Source: an uncultured Flavobacteriales bacterium | GTDB taxonomy: Bacteria; Bacteroidota; Bacteroidia; Flavobacteriales_D; Parvicellaceae | Assembly (NCBI GenBank): GCA_938084875.1 | Contig: CALKFX010000068.1 | Span: forward strand, 1 to 5,950 | DNA length: 5,950 nucleotides | Reading direction: 5' to 3' | Shown: positions 1 through 5,458 of the stretch, one piece after another | Layout of the letters: the number at the start of each line of letters is the position of its first letter | How positions within the stretch are numbered: the first letter of the stretch is position 1 | Notes under the pieces: model-generated | What the model saw: the letters and a program-made list of their open reading frames with translations, nothing else | What the model was told of the DNA's origin: nothing | The model's database searches: none | Program-made: the position numbers and the translations under genes

Positions 1-1125
1 GCAGTTACGGCAATTCTTTTAATCCATAGTGTAGAGCATTTTATTTACCCTGTTTACCCTGATAAAGCACTTCAACCAGAATGGTTGGTTACTCTTGATT
101 CCTTAGTATTTAATGTTATATTTTCACTTATAGCAGGTAAAGGATATTCCATCTTTGCTCTTTTATTTGGCTTCACCTTCTATATTCAATTCATTAATCA
201 ACAGAACAAAGGATATGATTTCAGAGGGCGATTTATTTGGAGGCTTTTAATTTTGAGTGCTTTTGCTACTATAAATGCGGCATTTTTTCCTGGCGGTGAC
301 GTGCTTTTATTGTTTGTAATTACAGGGTTCTCCTTACCATTGGTCTGCAAAATGAGTAACAAAGCAATACTCATAATTGCTTTGATTTGCTTACTACAGC
401 CAATTGAATTATTTCATTTTGTTAGCAGCCTTTTAAATGAATCATACGCCATACCAAGCTTGAATGTTGGAGGTTTATATGAAATTGTTCAAGAAGGGGT
501 TAAGAGAGGTAATTGGAAAACCTTTTTACTTGAAAACATTTCAACTGGTCAAGAAGCGAGCTTATTGTGGGCAATAGGTAGCGGACGTTTTGTTCAAACT
601 ATTGGGTTGTTTTTGCTGGGATTCCTCTTAAGTAGAAAAAACTTATTTGTTAATTCAAGAGAAAACACTCAATTTTGGGTAAAGGCACTTATTATTTCTT
701 CAATATTATTTGGTTTACTTTATCCTTTAAAAGTCGAATGGTATGATAATGTAAAAAATACAATGCTAAAAAGTAGTATTGGTACTGCTCTGGATATGTG
801 GCAAAAACTGGCATTTACACTAGTTATATTGTCCTCTTTTATAATGGCATATTATAATAGTTCATTTAAAACAATTCTATCTAAACTGAAAGTTTATGGA
901 AGAATGAGCCTTACTAACTATATTTCACAATCAATTATTGGAGCGTTTATATTTTTCCCAGTAGGATTGAATCTATCTCCATATCTAGGTTATACTGCTA
1001 GTTTAATTGTAGGCATATTTATCTTTATATTTCAATTATATTTAAATCACAAATGGTTTCAAAGTTATAAACAAGGCCCCTTAGAAAAAATTTGGCATAA
1101 GGCAACTTGGATAGATCATACCTGA
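1..1125 (+). CDS. DUF418-family (YeiB-like) multipass membrane protein, 5' end cut off by the window
   Basis: The reading frame is open from the first base (AVTAILLIHSVEHFIYP...) and ends at TGA 1123-1125, so the true start lies upstream and 374 residues are visible. Internal starts such as the TTG at 85 would remove conserved sequence and are not credible. The protein has several hydrophobic stretches typical of membrane helices, the family-like segment GKGYSIFALLFGFTFYIQF near visible residues 46-64, and the C-terminal signature GRMSLTNYISQS followed by a helix and the ending KQGPLEKIWHKATW. These match the DUF418/YeiB layout, in which the C-terminal domain carries GRM(A/S)LTNY and a terminal GPLEWLW-like motif. 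YeiB-type proteins are inner-membrane proteins of poorly defined function, sometimes suggested to act in transport. Repeat R1 begins about 40 bp after the stop, so this gene may be the last gene of a cassette or the flanking gene. Its own upstream boundary is outside the window. Confidence 0.85.
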   Translation, partial: AVTAILLIHSVEHFIYPVYPDKALQPEWLVTLDSLVFNVIFSLIAGKGYSIFALLFGFTFYIQFINQQNKGYDFRGRFIWRLLILSAFATINAAFFPGGDVLLLFVITGFSLPLVCKMSNKAILIIALICLLQPIELFHFVSSLLNESYAIPSLNVGGLYEIVQEGVKRGNWKTFLLENISTGQEASLLWAIGSGRFVQTIGLFLLGFLLSRKNLFVNSRENTQFWVKALIISSILFGLLYPLKVEWYDNVKNTMLKSSIGTALDMWQKLAFTLVILSSFIMAYYNSSFKTILSKLKVYGRMSLTNYISQSIIGAFIFFPVGLNLSPYLGYTASLIVGIFIFIFQLYLNHKWFQSYKQGPLEKIWHKATWIDHT

Positions 1126-1166
1126 AACTTTTTTAGTAGCTAATATTTAATATCTGCCTGAGCTTC

Positions 1167-1203
1167 TAAACCATCGGCATATCCTCTTCATTAAGTTCAG
1201 GGA
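1167..1203 (-). repeat. Integrase-tail repeat R1 (putative attachment site)
   Basis: This copy matches R2, the 3' end of the recombinase gene, at 36 of 37 positions; only the C at 1183 differs. Read on the minus strand it encodes PELNEEDMPMV followed by TAG, against PELNEDDMPMV and TAA in the recombinase. The match stops sharply: the bases after 1203 differ from those after 2245. No recombinase body is attached, so this is an isolated tail. It lies 41 bp after the DUF418 stop and 43 bp before the next start codon. Confidence 0.9.
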
Positions 1204-1207
1204 GTAA

Positions 1208-1246
1208 TTTGTATATTGTTTCTTATTAATCATAAATCAATTTAAA
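1208..1246 (+). promoter_or_regulatory. Conserved cassette leader, copy 1
   Basis: The bases before the start codon at 1247 are nearly the same as those before the start codon at 5529. A 27-base stretch ending in the ATG (1223-1249) differs from 5506-5531 by one substitution and one single-base indel. The upstream element TTTGTATATT (1208-1217) corresponds to TTTGAATATT (5498-5507), with a 5-7 base length difference between the two blocks. Both leaders begin just after an integrase-tail repeat and both precede signal-peptide genes. It may be a shared promoter or translation leader. No convincing Bacteroidota TAnnTTTG -7 box can be placed, so the function is open. Confidence 0.55.
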
Positions 1247-2161
1247 ATGAAAAAAATATTTGTTACAATTTTATTATTAAATTTAAGTTTCGTTCAAGCA
1301 CAAAAAATAAAATCTGCAGGAATTTGGATGAGTGATGATGAGTTCAAAGGACAGCCTATGATTTTTGGAAGTAATGATGCTATGGATACTGTAATTAAAG
1401 CTATTGAAGCATATAACACGGGGAATGCTGACGAGGAGTTGTCATATTATTCAGAAGATTATAAAAATAAAAATGGAGATTTCACTAAAAATTGGCATAA
1501 GCAAACAAAAATGTTAAAGATGAAACCTTGGGTAATGTTTCCAGTAAAAATTAAAGGCGACGATAGAACTCAAGTTTTAAGCTGGTCAGTGGAAGAAAGA
1601 GAGTGGAAAAATGGCTCAAAGCAAAAGCAAAATTTAATGGAAATTTTTGTTGTTGATGATGAATCTGGTAAAATAAATAATTTTGTGCAGTGGAGAAGAA
1701 ATTATCCAGATAATGAATTTGGTTTAGTAGCTGGAGGTAAGTTTTTTGGTAAGTCAGATAGTGATTATACAGGAAGAAAATTGGTTTTTTCAAACAGAGG
1801 AGAAACCGAAAAAATTGAAAAATTAATTGAAGCCTACAATAAAAAAGACTTTGAAACTTGTAAAACTTTTTTTGTTGATGGAGCCTCACTGAATGGAGCA
1901 GATGGATCAATTGTAAAGTTCACCTATGAAATGTGGGGATCTTATTTTGAAGAATACTCTGAGATCAACTGGAAACCTTATTCGATTGTGCCTCTCAAGA
2001 TTTACGATACTGATCCAGCTTCTGGTGTATCTGTTCTTGGTATTGAAAAAAGAGTTTTTAAAGATGGAAGTGTTTGGGAAAAAGAAATTGTTGATTACTT
2101 CTACTTTAATGTAAATGGCTTGATTGATCGTGTTGTACAATTTGAAAGAGCATTAAAATAA
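1247..2161 (+). CDS. Secreted protein with two tandem NTF2/SnoaL-like domains
   Basis: This is a 304-residue protein. The start MKKIFVTILLLNLSFVQAQ is a clear Sec signal peptide, probably cut near residue 18; no lipobox Cys follows. The mature part looks like two copies of one alpha+beta domain. Copy 1 runs from about residue 45 to 141 (IEAYN at 53-57, KPW at 93-95, ending FVQWRR at 136-141). Copy 2 runs from about 187 to 304 (IEAYN at 194-198, KPY at 243-245, ending VVQFERALK). This duplicated pattern, with a helix IEAYNxxD/N, a charged insert and C-terminal beta strands, fits the SnoaL/NTF2-like fold; such domains bind small ligands or act as enzymes, and no specific substrate can be named. 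The gene sits alone between repeats R1 and R2, has the conserved leader upstream and a terminator just after it, so it behaves like a self-contained cassette. The fold call is from pattern alone. Confidence 0.8.
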   Translation: MKKIFVTILLLNLSFVQAQKIKSAGIWMSDDEFKGQPMIFGSNDAMDTVIKAIEAYNTGNADEELSYYSEDYKNKNGDFTKNWHKQTKMLKMKPWVMFPVKIKGDDRTQVLSWSVEEREWKNGSKQKQNLMEIFVVDDESGKINNFVQWRRNYPDNEFGLVAGGKFFGKSDSDYTGRKLVFSNRGETEKIEKLIEAYNKKDFETCKTFFVDGASLNGADGSIVKFTYEMWGSYFEEYSEINWKPYSIVPLKIYDTDPASGVSVLGIEKRVFKDGSVWEKEIVDYFYFNVNGLIDRVVQFERALK

Positions 2162-2182
2162 TTTTATAAAGACGTCATAAAT

Positions 2183-2209
2183 AACCCTTCCCAGCGGAGG
2201 GTTTTATTT
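2183..2209 (+). terminator. Rho-independent terminator of the NTF2-like gene
   Basis: AACCCTTC (2183-2190) pairs over 8 bp, including one T-G, with GGAGGGTT (2196-2203) around a 5-base loop, followed by a T-rich run, TTTTATTT (2202-2209). It lies 21 bp after the stop at 2161 and directly abuts repeat R2, between two convergent genes. On the minus strand the hairpin is followed only by a weak T-rich stretch, so use for the recombinase gene is possible but less clear. Confidence 0.75.
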
Positions 2210-3254
2210 AAACCATCGGCATATCATCTTCATTAAGTTCAGGGACTTCTAATCCTCTTAAATAAGTCAAACTAACATTTATAGAAGAGTGTCCCATTGC
2301 CTTTTGTAGCTTGGTTATACTACCTGTTCTTTTATAGATTTCTAAAGCGCCAGAGTGACGAAAAGAATAGATCGTTGTACTTGTACCAATATCGGGATTA
2401 AGTCTCTTAAAACGCCTCCATAGTAGCGAGAAATAGCCTTTATTGTAGGGTTGACTAGCCTCAGAAAACATATTATGATCCGGAGATCCTTTTACAAGAA
2501 TTTCTTTGATATAAGAAGGTACAGGAACGATACGATTACGCTTTGATTTTACTTTGTTTCCACCAAGATTAATATGCGATAAATCATCACTAAAGTCTTC
2601 CCACTTTAATAGTCTTATTTCTTGATGTGGACGTAATAAACAACCATAAGTAAGAAGACAACACAAGTACAAGTTTTCATTGTATTCTTTTACCCTAAAC
2701 AGCAACTTTTTTACATCTTTTATAGGACTATGTAATACTTCTTCTTGCTTACGTGTTTTTAGCCTTGATAGCTCTACTGGAAAGTCTCTACTGTTGAGGT
2801 AGTTTGCAATTACATTAACGTGTCTTCTTATGGTATTATAGCTTGTGTTGTTATTGTATTTAAGTGGAATAGAATTAAGAAATGAAGCAGATATAGATCC
2901 TTTTTTAACAAGCTGAACCCTTAAAAGACCTGACATAGAAACTAACATTTTACGATAGTTATTTGACAGTGGTTCTGCAAGTTTATCACGGATAATACTA
3001 TCATAATTTTCAACAGTAGAAAGCGGCTTAGTAAGAGAGTAATCATTAGAAACAATAAAACGATAAACCTCTTTTGCTAGAGTAGAGGTAACAGAGTAGC
3101 GCTGTTTAGCCGGGTAGGAATTAGGATACAAAGAAGATCCAATTACACGACCACTAAACAACCGGTAACGTTTATTATTAAGCTTGAAATCAACGTAGTA
3201 TTTACCGTCTTTACGTTTGCAGACTTTGGGATAGGAAAGGCTATTATTTGGCAC
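2208..3254 (-). CDS. Tyrosine recombinase (phage-integrase family), putative cassette integrase
   Basis: This is a 348-residue site-specific recombinase that should cut and rejoin DNA through a 3'-phosphotyrosine intermediate. Residues about 8-45 look like an arm-type DNA-binding segment (KRKDGKYYVDFKLNNKRYR). Residues about 85-165 are the helical core-binding domain, and about 170-335 the catalytic domain. Visible active-site residues are R208 (CLLRPHQE), a beta-hairpin Lys around 234-238 (NKVKSKRNR), R299 in box II, H322 (MGHSS) and nucleophile Y331 (LTYLRG). Box II reads Y296-SFR299 instead of the usual HxxR, a replacement of the first His. The start is GTG at 3254; an in-frame TAA directly precedes it and no ATG lies nearby, so an upstream start is excluded. 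The last ten residues (ELNEDDMPMV) plus stop form repeat R2, copies of which mark the neighbouring cargo units. The gene is divergent from the tRNA, 47 bp apart, and convergent with the NTF2-like gene. Confidence 0.93.
   Translation of the reverse strand: MPNNSLSYPKVCKRKDGKYYVDFKLNNKRYRLFSGRVIGSSLYPNSYPAKQRYSVTSTLAKEVYRFIVSNDYSLTKPLSTVENYDSIIRDKLAEPLSNNYRKMLVSMSGLLRVQLVKKGSISASFLNSIPLKYNNNTSYNTIRRHVNVIANYLNSRDFPVELSRLKTRKQEEVLHSPIKDVKKLLFRVKEYNENLYLCCLLTYGCLLRPHQEIRLLKWEDFSDDLSHINLGGNKVKSKRNRIVPVPSYIKEILVKGSPDHNMFSEASQPYNKGYFSLLWRRFKRLNPDIGTSTTIYSFRHSGALEIYKRTGSITKLQKAMGHSSINVSLTYLRGLEVPELNEDDMPMV
2209..2245 (-). repeat. Integrase-tail repeat R2, inside the recombinase 3' end
   Basis: This is the reference copy. 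On the minus strand it encodes the C-terminal PELNEDDMPMV and the TAA stop of the recombinase. R1 matches it 36/37, R4 26/27 over the core 4726-4752, R5 28/34 and R3 25/31. A 21-base block shared by all copies (here 2220-2240) has the consensus CATRTCMTCT then YCAKTARGTTY. It would be the integrase-proximal attachment site if the repeats are recombination sites. Confidence 0.9.
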
Positions 3255-3265
3255 TTATATGGCAA
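3247..3265. repeat. TTTGGCA-N6-TGGCAA motif at the recombinase start, copy A
   Basis: This 19-base motif shares all 13 arm positions with 3461-3479, while the 6-base centres (CTTATA and ACATAT) differ completely. The two copies flank the tRNA and its terminator, 214 bp apart in the same orientation. Copy A covers the GTG start codon of the recombinase. Paired direct-repeat arms could be integrase arm-type sites, an operator, or a trace of an earlier insertion next to the tRNA. Confidence 0.35.
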
Positions 3266-3301
3266 TTTAGTTAAACATCAATATTCAACTTAACTGTAAA
3301 A

Positions 3302-3407
3302 GGTCCTATAGCTCTTTGGTTATAAGGGCGTAGCCCTCGAGGCTTCAGCCGTAAGTAGCTGACTCATAATCAGTTGGTCCCTGGTTCGAGCCCAGGTGGG
3401 ACCACCA
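3302..3407 (+). tRNA. tRNA gene with CAT anticodon (Met or lysidine-type Ile), enlarged D arm, possibly inactive
   Basis: The acceptor arms GGTCCTA (3302-3308) and TGGGACC (3397-3403) pair over 7 bp with one T-G, followed by an encoded CCA. The anticodon arm has stem GCTGA/TCAGT and loop CTCATAA, giving anticodon CAT at 3364-3366; the T arm is CCTGG TTCGAGC CCAGG. CAT with this loop fits elongator tRNA-Met or tRNA-Ile2, which cannot be told apart here. The D region is abnormal. The part between the D-stem strand GCTC (3311-3314) and TAGCTGA (3356 on) is 41 bases, where about 12 are expected, so the gene is about 106 instead of 77 nt. The extra bases are G+C-rich and fold into two small hairpins. 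Only 47 bp separate it from the divergent recombinase, leaving little room for a promoter. It may be a disrupted gene or one with a tolerated insertion. Confidence 0.75.
3325..3350 (+). other. G+C-rich insertion in the tRNA D arm
   Basis: About 18 of 25 bases between 3326 and 3350 are G or C, in a region otherwise about one-third G+C. It forms AGGGC-GTA-GCCCT (3325-3337) and GGC-TTCA-GCC (3341-3350), with the 8-bp palindrome CCTCGAGG at 3335-3342 between them. The exact edges are uncertain because part of GGGC could also serve as the D-stem 3' strand, pairing with GCTC. It is far shorter than a group I intron and has no features of one that I can see. Confidence 0.55.
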
Positions 3408-3411
3408 ACAG

Positions 3412-3455
3412 AAACCGTAATGTCTTTATAAACAAGATGTTGCGGTTTTTTTATT
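3412..3455 (+). terminator. Strong Rho-independent terminator downstream of the tRNA
   Basis: An uninterrupted 15-bp stem (3412-3426 with 3434-3448, three G-T pairs) closes a 7-base loop, TATAAAC, and runs straight into a T tract (3446-3452). It begins 4 bp after the tRNA CCA, so it should end the tRNA transcript. This argues that the tRNA unit was, or still is, a transcribed gene. Confidence 0.85.
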
Positions 3456-3618
3456 ACTCCTTTGGCAACATATTGGCAACAAACCTCATGTGTTTTGCTT
3501 GCTGGTTTCTAGAAAAAGGCCAAAAATCCCAACCTAAAACTCTGAAATCAGACCCCCATCCCTAAAAATAAATCCACTTTTCTTTTGAGGGTAGAGCTGA
3601 TAAAATGGTATATAACCC
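3456..3618. other. Gene-free stretch between the tRNA terminator and repeat R3
   Basis: I see no credible gene here. On the minus strand, a frame open from about 3567 down to a TAA near 3456 would read ...MRFVANMLPKE before the stop, with the TTGGCAACA direct repeat inside it. It has no recognisable domain and may be a decayed fragment of an earlier tRNA-linked insertion. The rest is A+T-rich and shows no clear hairpin or promoter. Confidence 0.4.
3461..3479. repeat. TTTGGCA-N6-TGGCAA motif downstream of the tRNA, copy B
   Basis: This is the partner of the motif at 3247-3265, with identical 7- and 6-base arms and an unrelated centre. Within it TTGGCAACA occurs twice in tandem (3462-3470 and 3473-3481). 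Together the two copies bracket the tRNA plus terminator. Confidence 0.35.
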
Positions 3619-3649
3619 AAACCACAGTCATGTCCTCTTCAGTAAGTTC
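3619..3649 (-). repeat. Integrase-tail repeat R3, diverged
   Basis: It matches R2 at 25 of 31 positions. The minus strand reads ELTEEDMTVV and continues VWV without a stop at the usual place, so this is the only one of the five copies that has lost the stop codon. It separates the recombinase/tRNA unit from the SH3b-protein unit. The match is weaker than in the other copies, so it may be an old or non-functional site. Confidence 0.7.
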
Positions 3650-3699
3650 TACAATACACTTTACCAAGAATGAAACAAGCTACTAATGAAGTAAGTGAA

Positions 3700-3727
3700 G
3701 ACTTGCCGTTGTTTGTTCAGTAGGTTC
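3700..3727 (-). repeat. Possible half-degenerate sixth repeat
   Basis: TTCAGTAGGTTCT (3715-3727) matches the right half of R3 and R4 (TTCAGTAAGTTCT) at 12 of 13 positions, in the same orientation. The left half (3700-3714) is only weakly similar. The minus strand reads EPTE where the others read ELTE or ELNE. It could be a decayed site or chance; the gap from R3 is only about 80 bp and contains no convincing gene. Confidence 0.3.
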
Positions 3728-3750
3728 TGGGAAAAAACACGGAGTAGAGA

Positions 3751-3787
3751 TATTGTAGATTTTAGGTATCTTGAACCATCTACAATA
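3751..3787 (+). promoter_or_regulatory. Inverted repeat just upstream of the SH3b gene start
   Basis: TATTGTAGAT (3751-3760) and ATCTACAATA (3778-3787) are perfect 10-bp inverted repeats. Three more pairs (GGT 3765-3767 with ACC 3775-3777) are possible beyond a 4-base bulge. The structure ends 6 bases before the ATG at 3794 and is not followed by a T tract. It is therefore more like an operator or a translation-controlling leader hairpin than a terminator. Confidence 0.4.
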
Positions 3788-3793
3788 AATACT

Positions 3794-4717
3794 ATGAAAA
3801 AGCTTCTTCTTTTACTGTTTGTTCCAATAGTTTCTCTTGGGCAAATGGATTATTATGTTTCCGCAAAAGGAGGTTTAAACGTTCGTGAGGCTCCTGAAGC
3901 TAACGCGAAGAAAGCATCAACACTTTCATATGGTACATTTGTTTCTATTGAATCAAGAACAGCTATTAAATTGACTCTAAACGATACTGACAAAGAAACA
4001 GGGGTTAAAAATCAAATTGAAGGGGAATGGGTTGAAATTGTTTCAGAAAATAATATCTCTGGATATGTTTTTGACGGATATTTAGTTGCATTTAAACCAC
4101 ATCCTTGGACTATTTTCACTACTGTTTCCGGTACCTCTTTAAATCTTAAAAACACAGATTTAAATACGCCAGAAATAAAAATTAGTTACACAATCTCAAC
4201 TATGTTTTATAAGAATTTAAAAGTTGGAGAAATCGTACAATTAGTAACTGATGATAAAGATTTACCTAATTTAGAATTTAGAGTTACAAGTGTTGAAAAA
4301 GTAAAATATGAGGATTATGATTTAGTACCAGATTGTTGTGATGAATATAACGTTGAAGCAAAAATTTTAAAGAATATACCTGATAAATATTCAGGTTTAA
4401 ATAAAGAGAAAATAAATGGGTTAGTTATTCATCCACCAGTAAAAGAGGTTAAATTTTTAGTAGATCCAAATAATCCTTCCCAGGAAATGAGTTTTGCAAT
4501 AACCACAGATGGTATTCCATATGCTTTGAACGGAACTACATTTTTTAACCTTCTTGACTTTGATGATGATGGAAACCCAGATTTTCGATCTTTTCAAGAG
4601 TGCATAAAAGTATCACAATTAACAGATGGTAGGTTTTACTGTGAACTTAATGGTGGTGGGAAACAGATACTAATAGATAATAAATGGGTTGTTTTTACTT
4701 CTTGGTCGCCAATGTAA
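3794..4717 (+). CDS. Secreted protein with N-terminal bacterial SH3 (SH3b) domain
   Basis: This is a 307-residue protein starting at ATG 3794, chosen because it opens a signal peptide, MKKLLLLLFVPIVSLGQ; an in-frame ATG at 3695 would bury that peptide behind 33 unconvincing residues. After cleavage, an SH3b-like domain spans about residues 19-101: LNVREAP (28-34) is the family hallmark, EWVEIV follows a polar insert, and GYVFDGYLVAF (90-100) is the closing strand with the conserved Gly-Tyr-Val. SH3b domains commonly bind cell-wall peptides or mediate protein contacts at the envelope. The remaining two-thirds is not recognised. It contains a DCCDE stretch and, at 255-264, the Asp-rich DFDDDGNPDF, which resembles Ca2+-binding FG-GAP/thrombospondin-type loops common in exported Bacteroidota proteins. 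The gene is alone between R3 and R4; the stop lies only about 4 bp before R4, so no terminator fits between. Confidence 0.8.
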   Translation: MKKLLLLLFVPIVSLGQMDYYVSAKGGLNVREAPEANAKKASTLSYGTFVSIESRTAIKLTLNDTDKETGVKNQIEGEWVEIVSENNISGYVFDGYLVAFKPHPWTIFTTVSGTSLNLKNTDLNTPEIKISYTISTMFYKNLKVGEIVQLVTDDKDLPNLEFRVTSVEKVKYEDYDLVPDCCDEYNVEAKILKNIPDKYSGLNKEKINGLVIHPPVKEVKFLVDPNNPSQEMSFAITTDGIPYALNGTTFFNLLDFDDDGNPDFRSFQECIKVSQLTDGRFYCELNGGGKQILIDNKWVVFTSWSPM

Positions 4718-4721
4718 TTTT

Positions 4722-4752
4722 ATATCATCGGCATATCATCTTCAGTAAGTTC
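4722..4752 (-). repeat. Integrase-tail repeat R4
   Basis: The core 4726-4752 matches R2 at 26 of 27 positions (G for T at 4745). The minus strand encodes ELTEDDMPMI followed by TAA, a complete plausible recombinase tail with N to T and V to I changes. It lies directly after the SH3b gene stop and about 130 bp before the acetyltransferase start. Confidence 0.88.
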
Positions 4753-4768
4753 TAAAACGATAAATTTA

Positions 4769-4798
4769 TTTCGAACAATAAACTTTTTGCTATATTTA
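4769..4798 (+). promoter_or_regulatory. Weak candidate promoter for the acetyltransferase gene
   Basis: TATATTTA at 4791-4798 fits the Bacteroidota -7 consensus TAnnTTTG except for the last base. TTTCG at 4769-4773 lies at about the right distance for a poor -33 TTTG box. The stretch lies just after repeat R4, so this cassette could carry its own promoter. A+T-rich DNA gives many such matches by chance. Confidence 0.25.
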
Positions 4799-4885
4799 AA
4801 GAACTAAAAGCTACCATAATAAAAAAAGTACATTTGATCTAGGAAATATATTTTATTCACTCTCATAAGTTTCACTTTTTTCATA

Positions 4886-5443
4886 TTGAATATCACAGAA
4901 ATAAAAATAATAAGAACATTTAATCAGCTTAAAGAAGTAAAAAAGCTTCAGTCAAAAAACTTAAAAAGCAATCTTTCTTCAACGACCAAATTTAGTGATG
5001 GCTTTCTAACTGCGAGCTATTCAATTTCATTTTTAAAAAGTATAACAAAAAAATCTCCTTCAATTATTGCTGAGGCGGAAGGAGAAATTGTTGGCTACCT
5101 ATTAGCATCAACAAAAGATTCGACAAAAGGAGATGAGTTTTTAAAAAATTTAATTATGAAAATTAATCGAAAAGTTTATAAGTCAAAACAGCTCTCTAAA
5201 CTTGATTTTATTATTGTAGCTCAACTTTGTATAGCAGCAACTCATCGAGCTCAGGGCATAGTTAAAAAAATGTACACACTTTTTAAAAATAAATATTCAT
5301 CTATATATCCATTTTGTTTAACGGTTGTTGATATAGAAAACAAGAGATCAGTTAGAGCTCACCTAAATGAAGGATTTAAGATAATAGATTCAATTAAAAT
5401 GGGAAATAGTGAAGCTTTTATAATCATTTGGGATTGGCATTAA
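4886..5443 (+). CDS. GNAT-family N-acetyltransferase (putative)
   Basis: This is a 185-residue cytoplasmic protein. GNAT enzymes move an acetyl group from acetyl-CoA to an amine; the acceptor here is unknown. Features seen are the strand pair IAEAEGEIVGYLLAS (61-75), a beta-4-like strand ending QLCIAATH (113-120), motif A R121-AQG-IV leading into helix KKMYTLFKNKY, and the late motif ENKRSVRAHLNEGF (151-164), which matches the N..S...(Y)...GF pattern of the family. Motif A carries V126 where Gly or Ala is usual in (Q/R)xxGx(G/A). The start is TTG at 4886, since the first in-frame ATG would remove half of the protein including the first conserved strands. It is alone in the R4-R5 unit, and its stop is 15 bp before R5. 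Confidence 0.78.
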   Translation: MNITEIKIIRTFNQLKEVKKLQSKNLKSNLSSTTKFSDGFLTASYSISFLKSITKKSPSIIAEAEGEIVGYLLASTKDSTKGDEFLKNLIMKINRKVYKSKQLSKLDFIIVAQLCIAATHRAQGIVKKMYTLFKNKYSSIYPFCLTVVDIENKRSVRAHLNEGFKIIDSIKMGNSEAFIIIWDWH

Positions 5444-5458
5444 AAAAGTATTTTCTTT

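Noticed and set aside
1091..1110. A further copy of the TTTGGCA/GGCAA motif in the DUF418 gene
   Set aside because: The arms are spaced differently and the sequence encodes the conserved C-terminal segment of the protein, so the similarity is best explained by chance.
1551..2140. Minus-strand and alternate-frame open stretches inside the NTF2-like gene
   Set aside because: They overlap a gene with a signal peptide and an internal domain duplication. Their Phe/Leu/His/Tyr-rich composition is typical of antisense shadows in A+T-rich DNA.
3302..3407. Group I or archaeal-type intron in the tRNA
   Set aside because: The extra sequence is about 29 nt and lies in the D arm, far too short for a group I intron. 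No bulge-helix-bulge at the usual anticodon-loop position is visible.
3374..3565. A + strand 63-codon reading frame over the tRNA 3' end (VPGSSPGGTT...)
   Set aside because: Its first codons are a translation of the tRNA T arm and acceptor, a common artefact. It then runs through the terminator and has no domain or start context.
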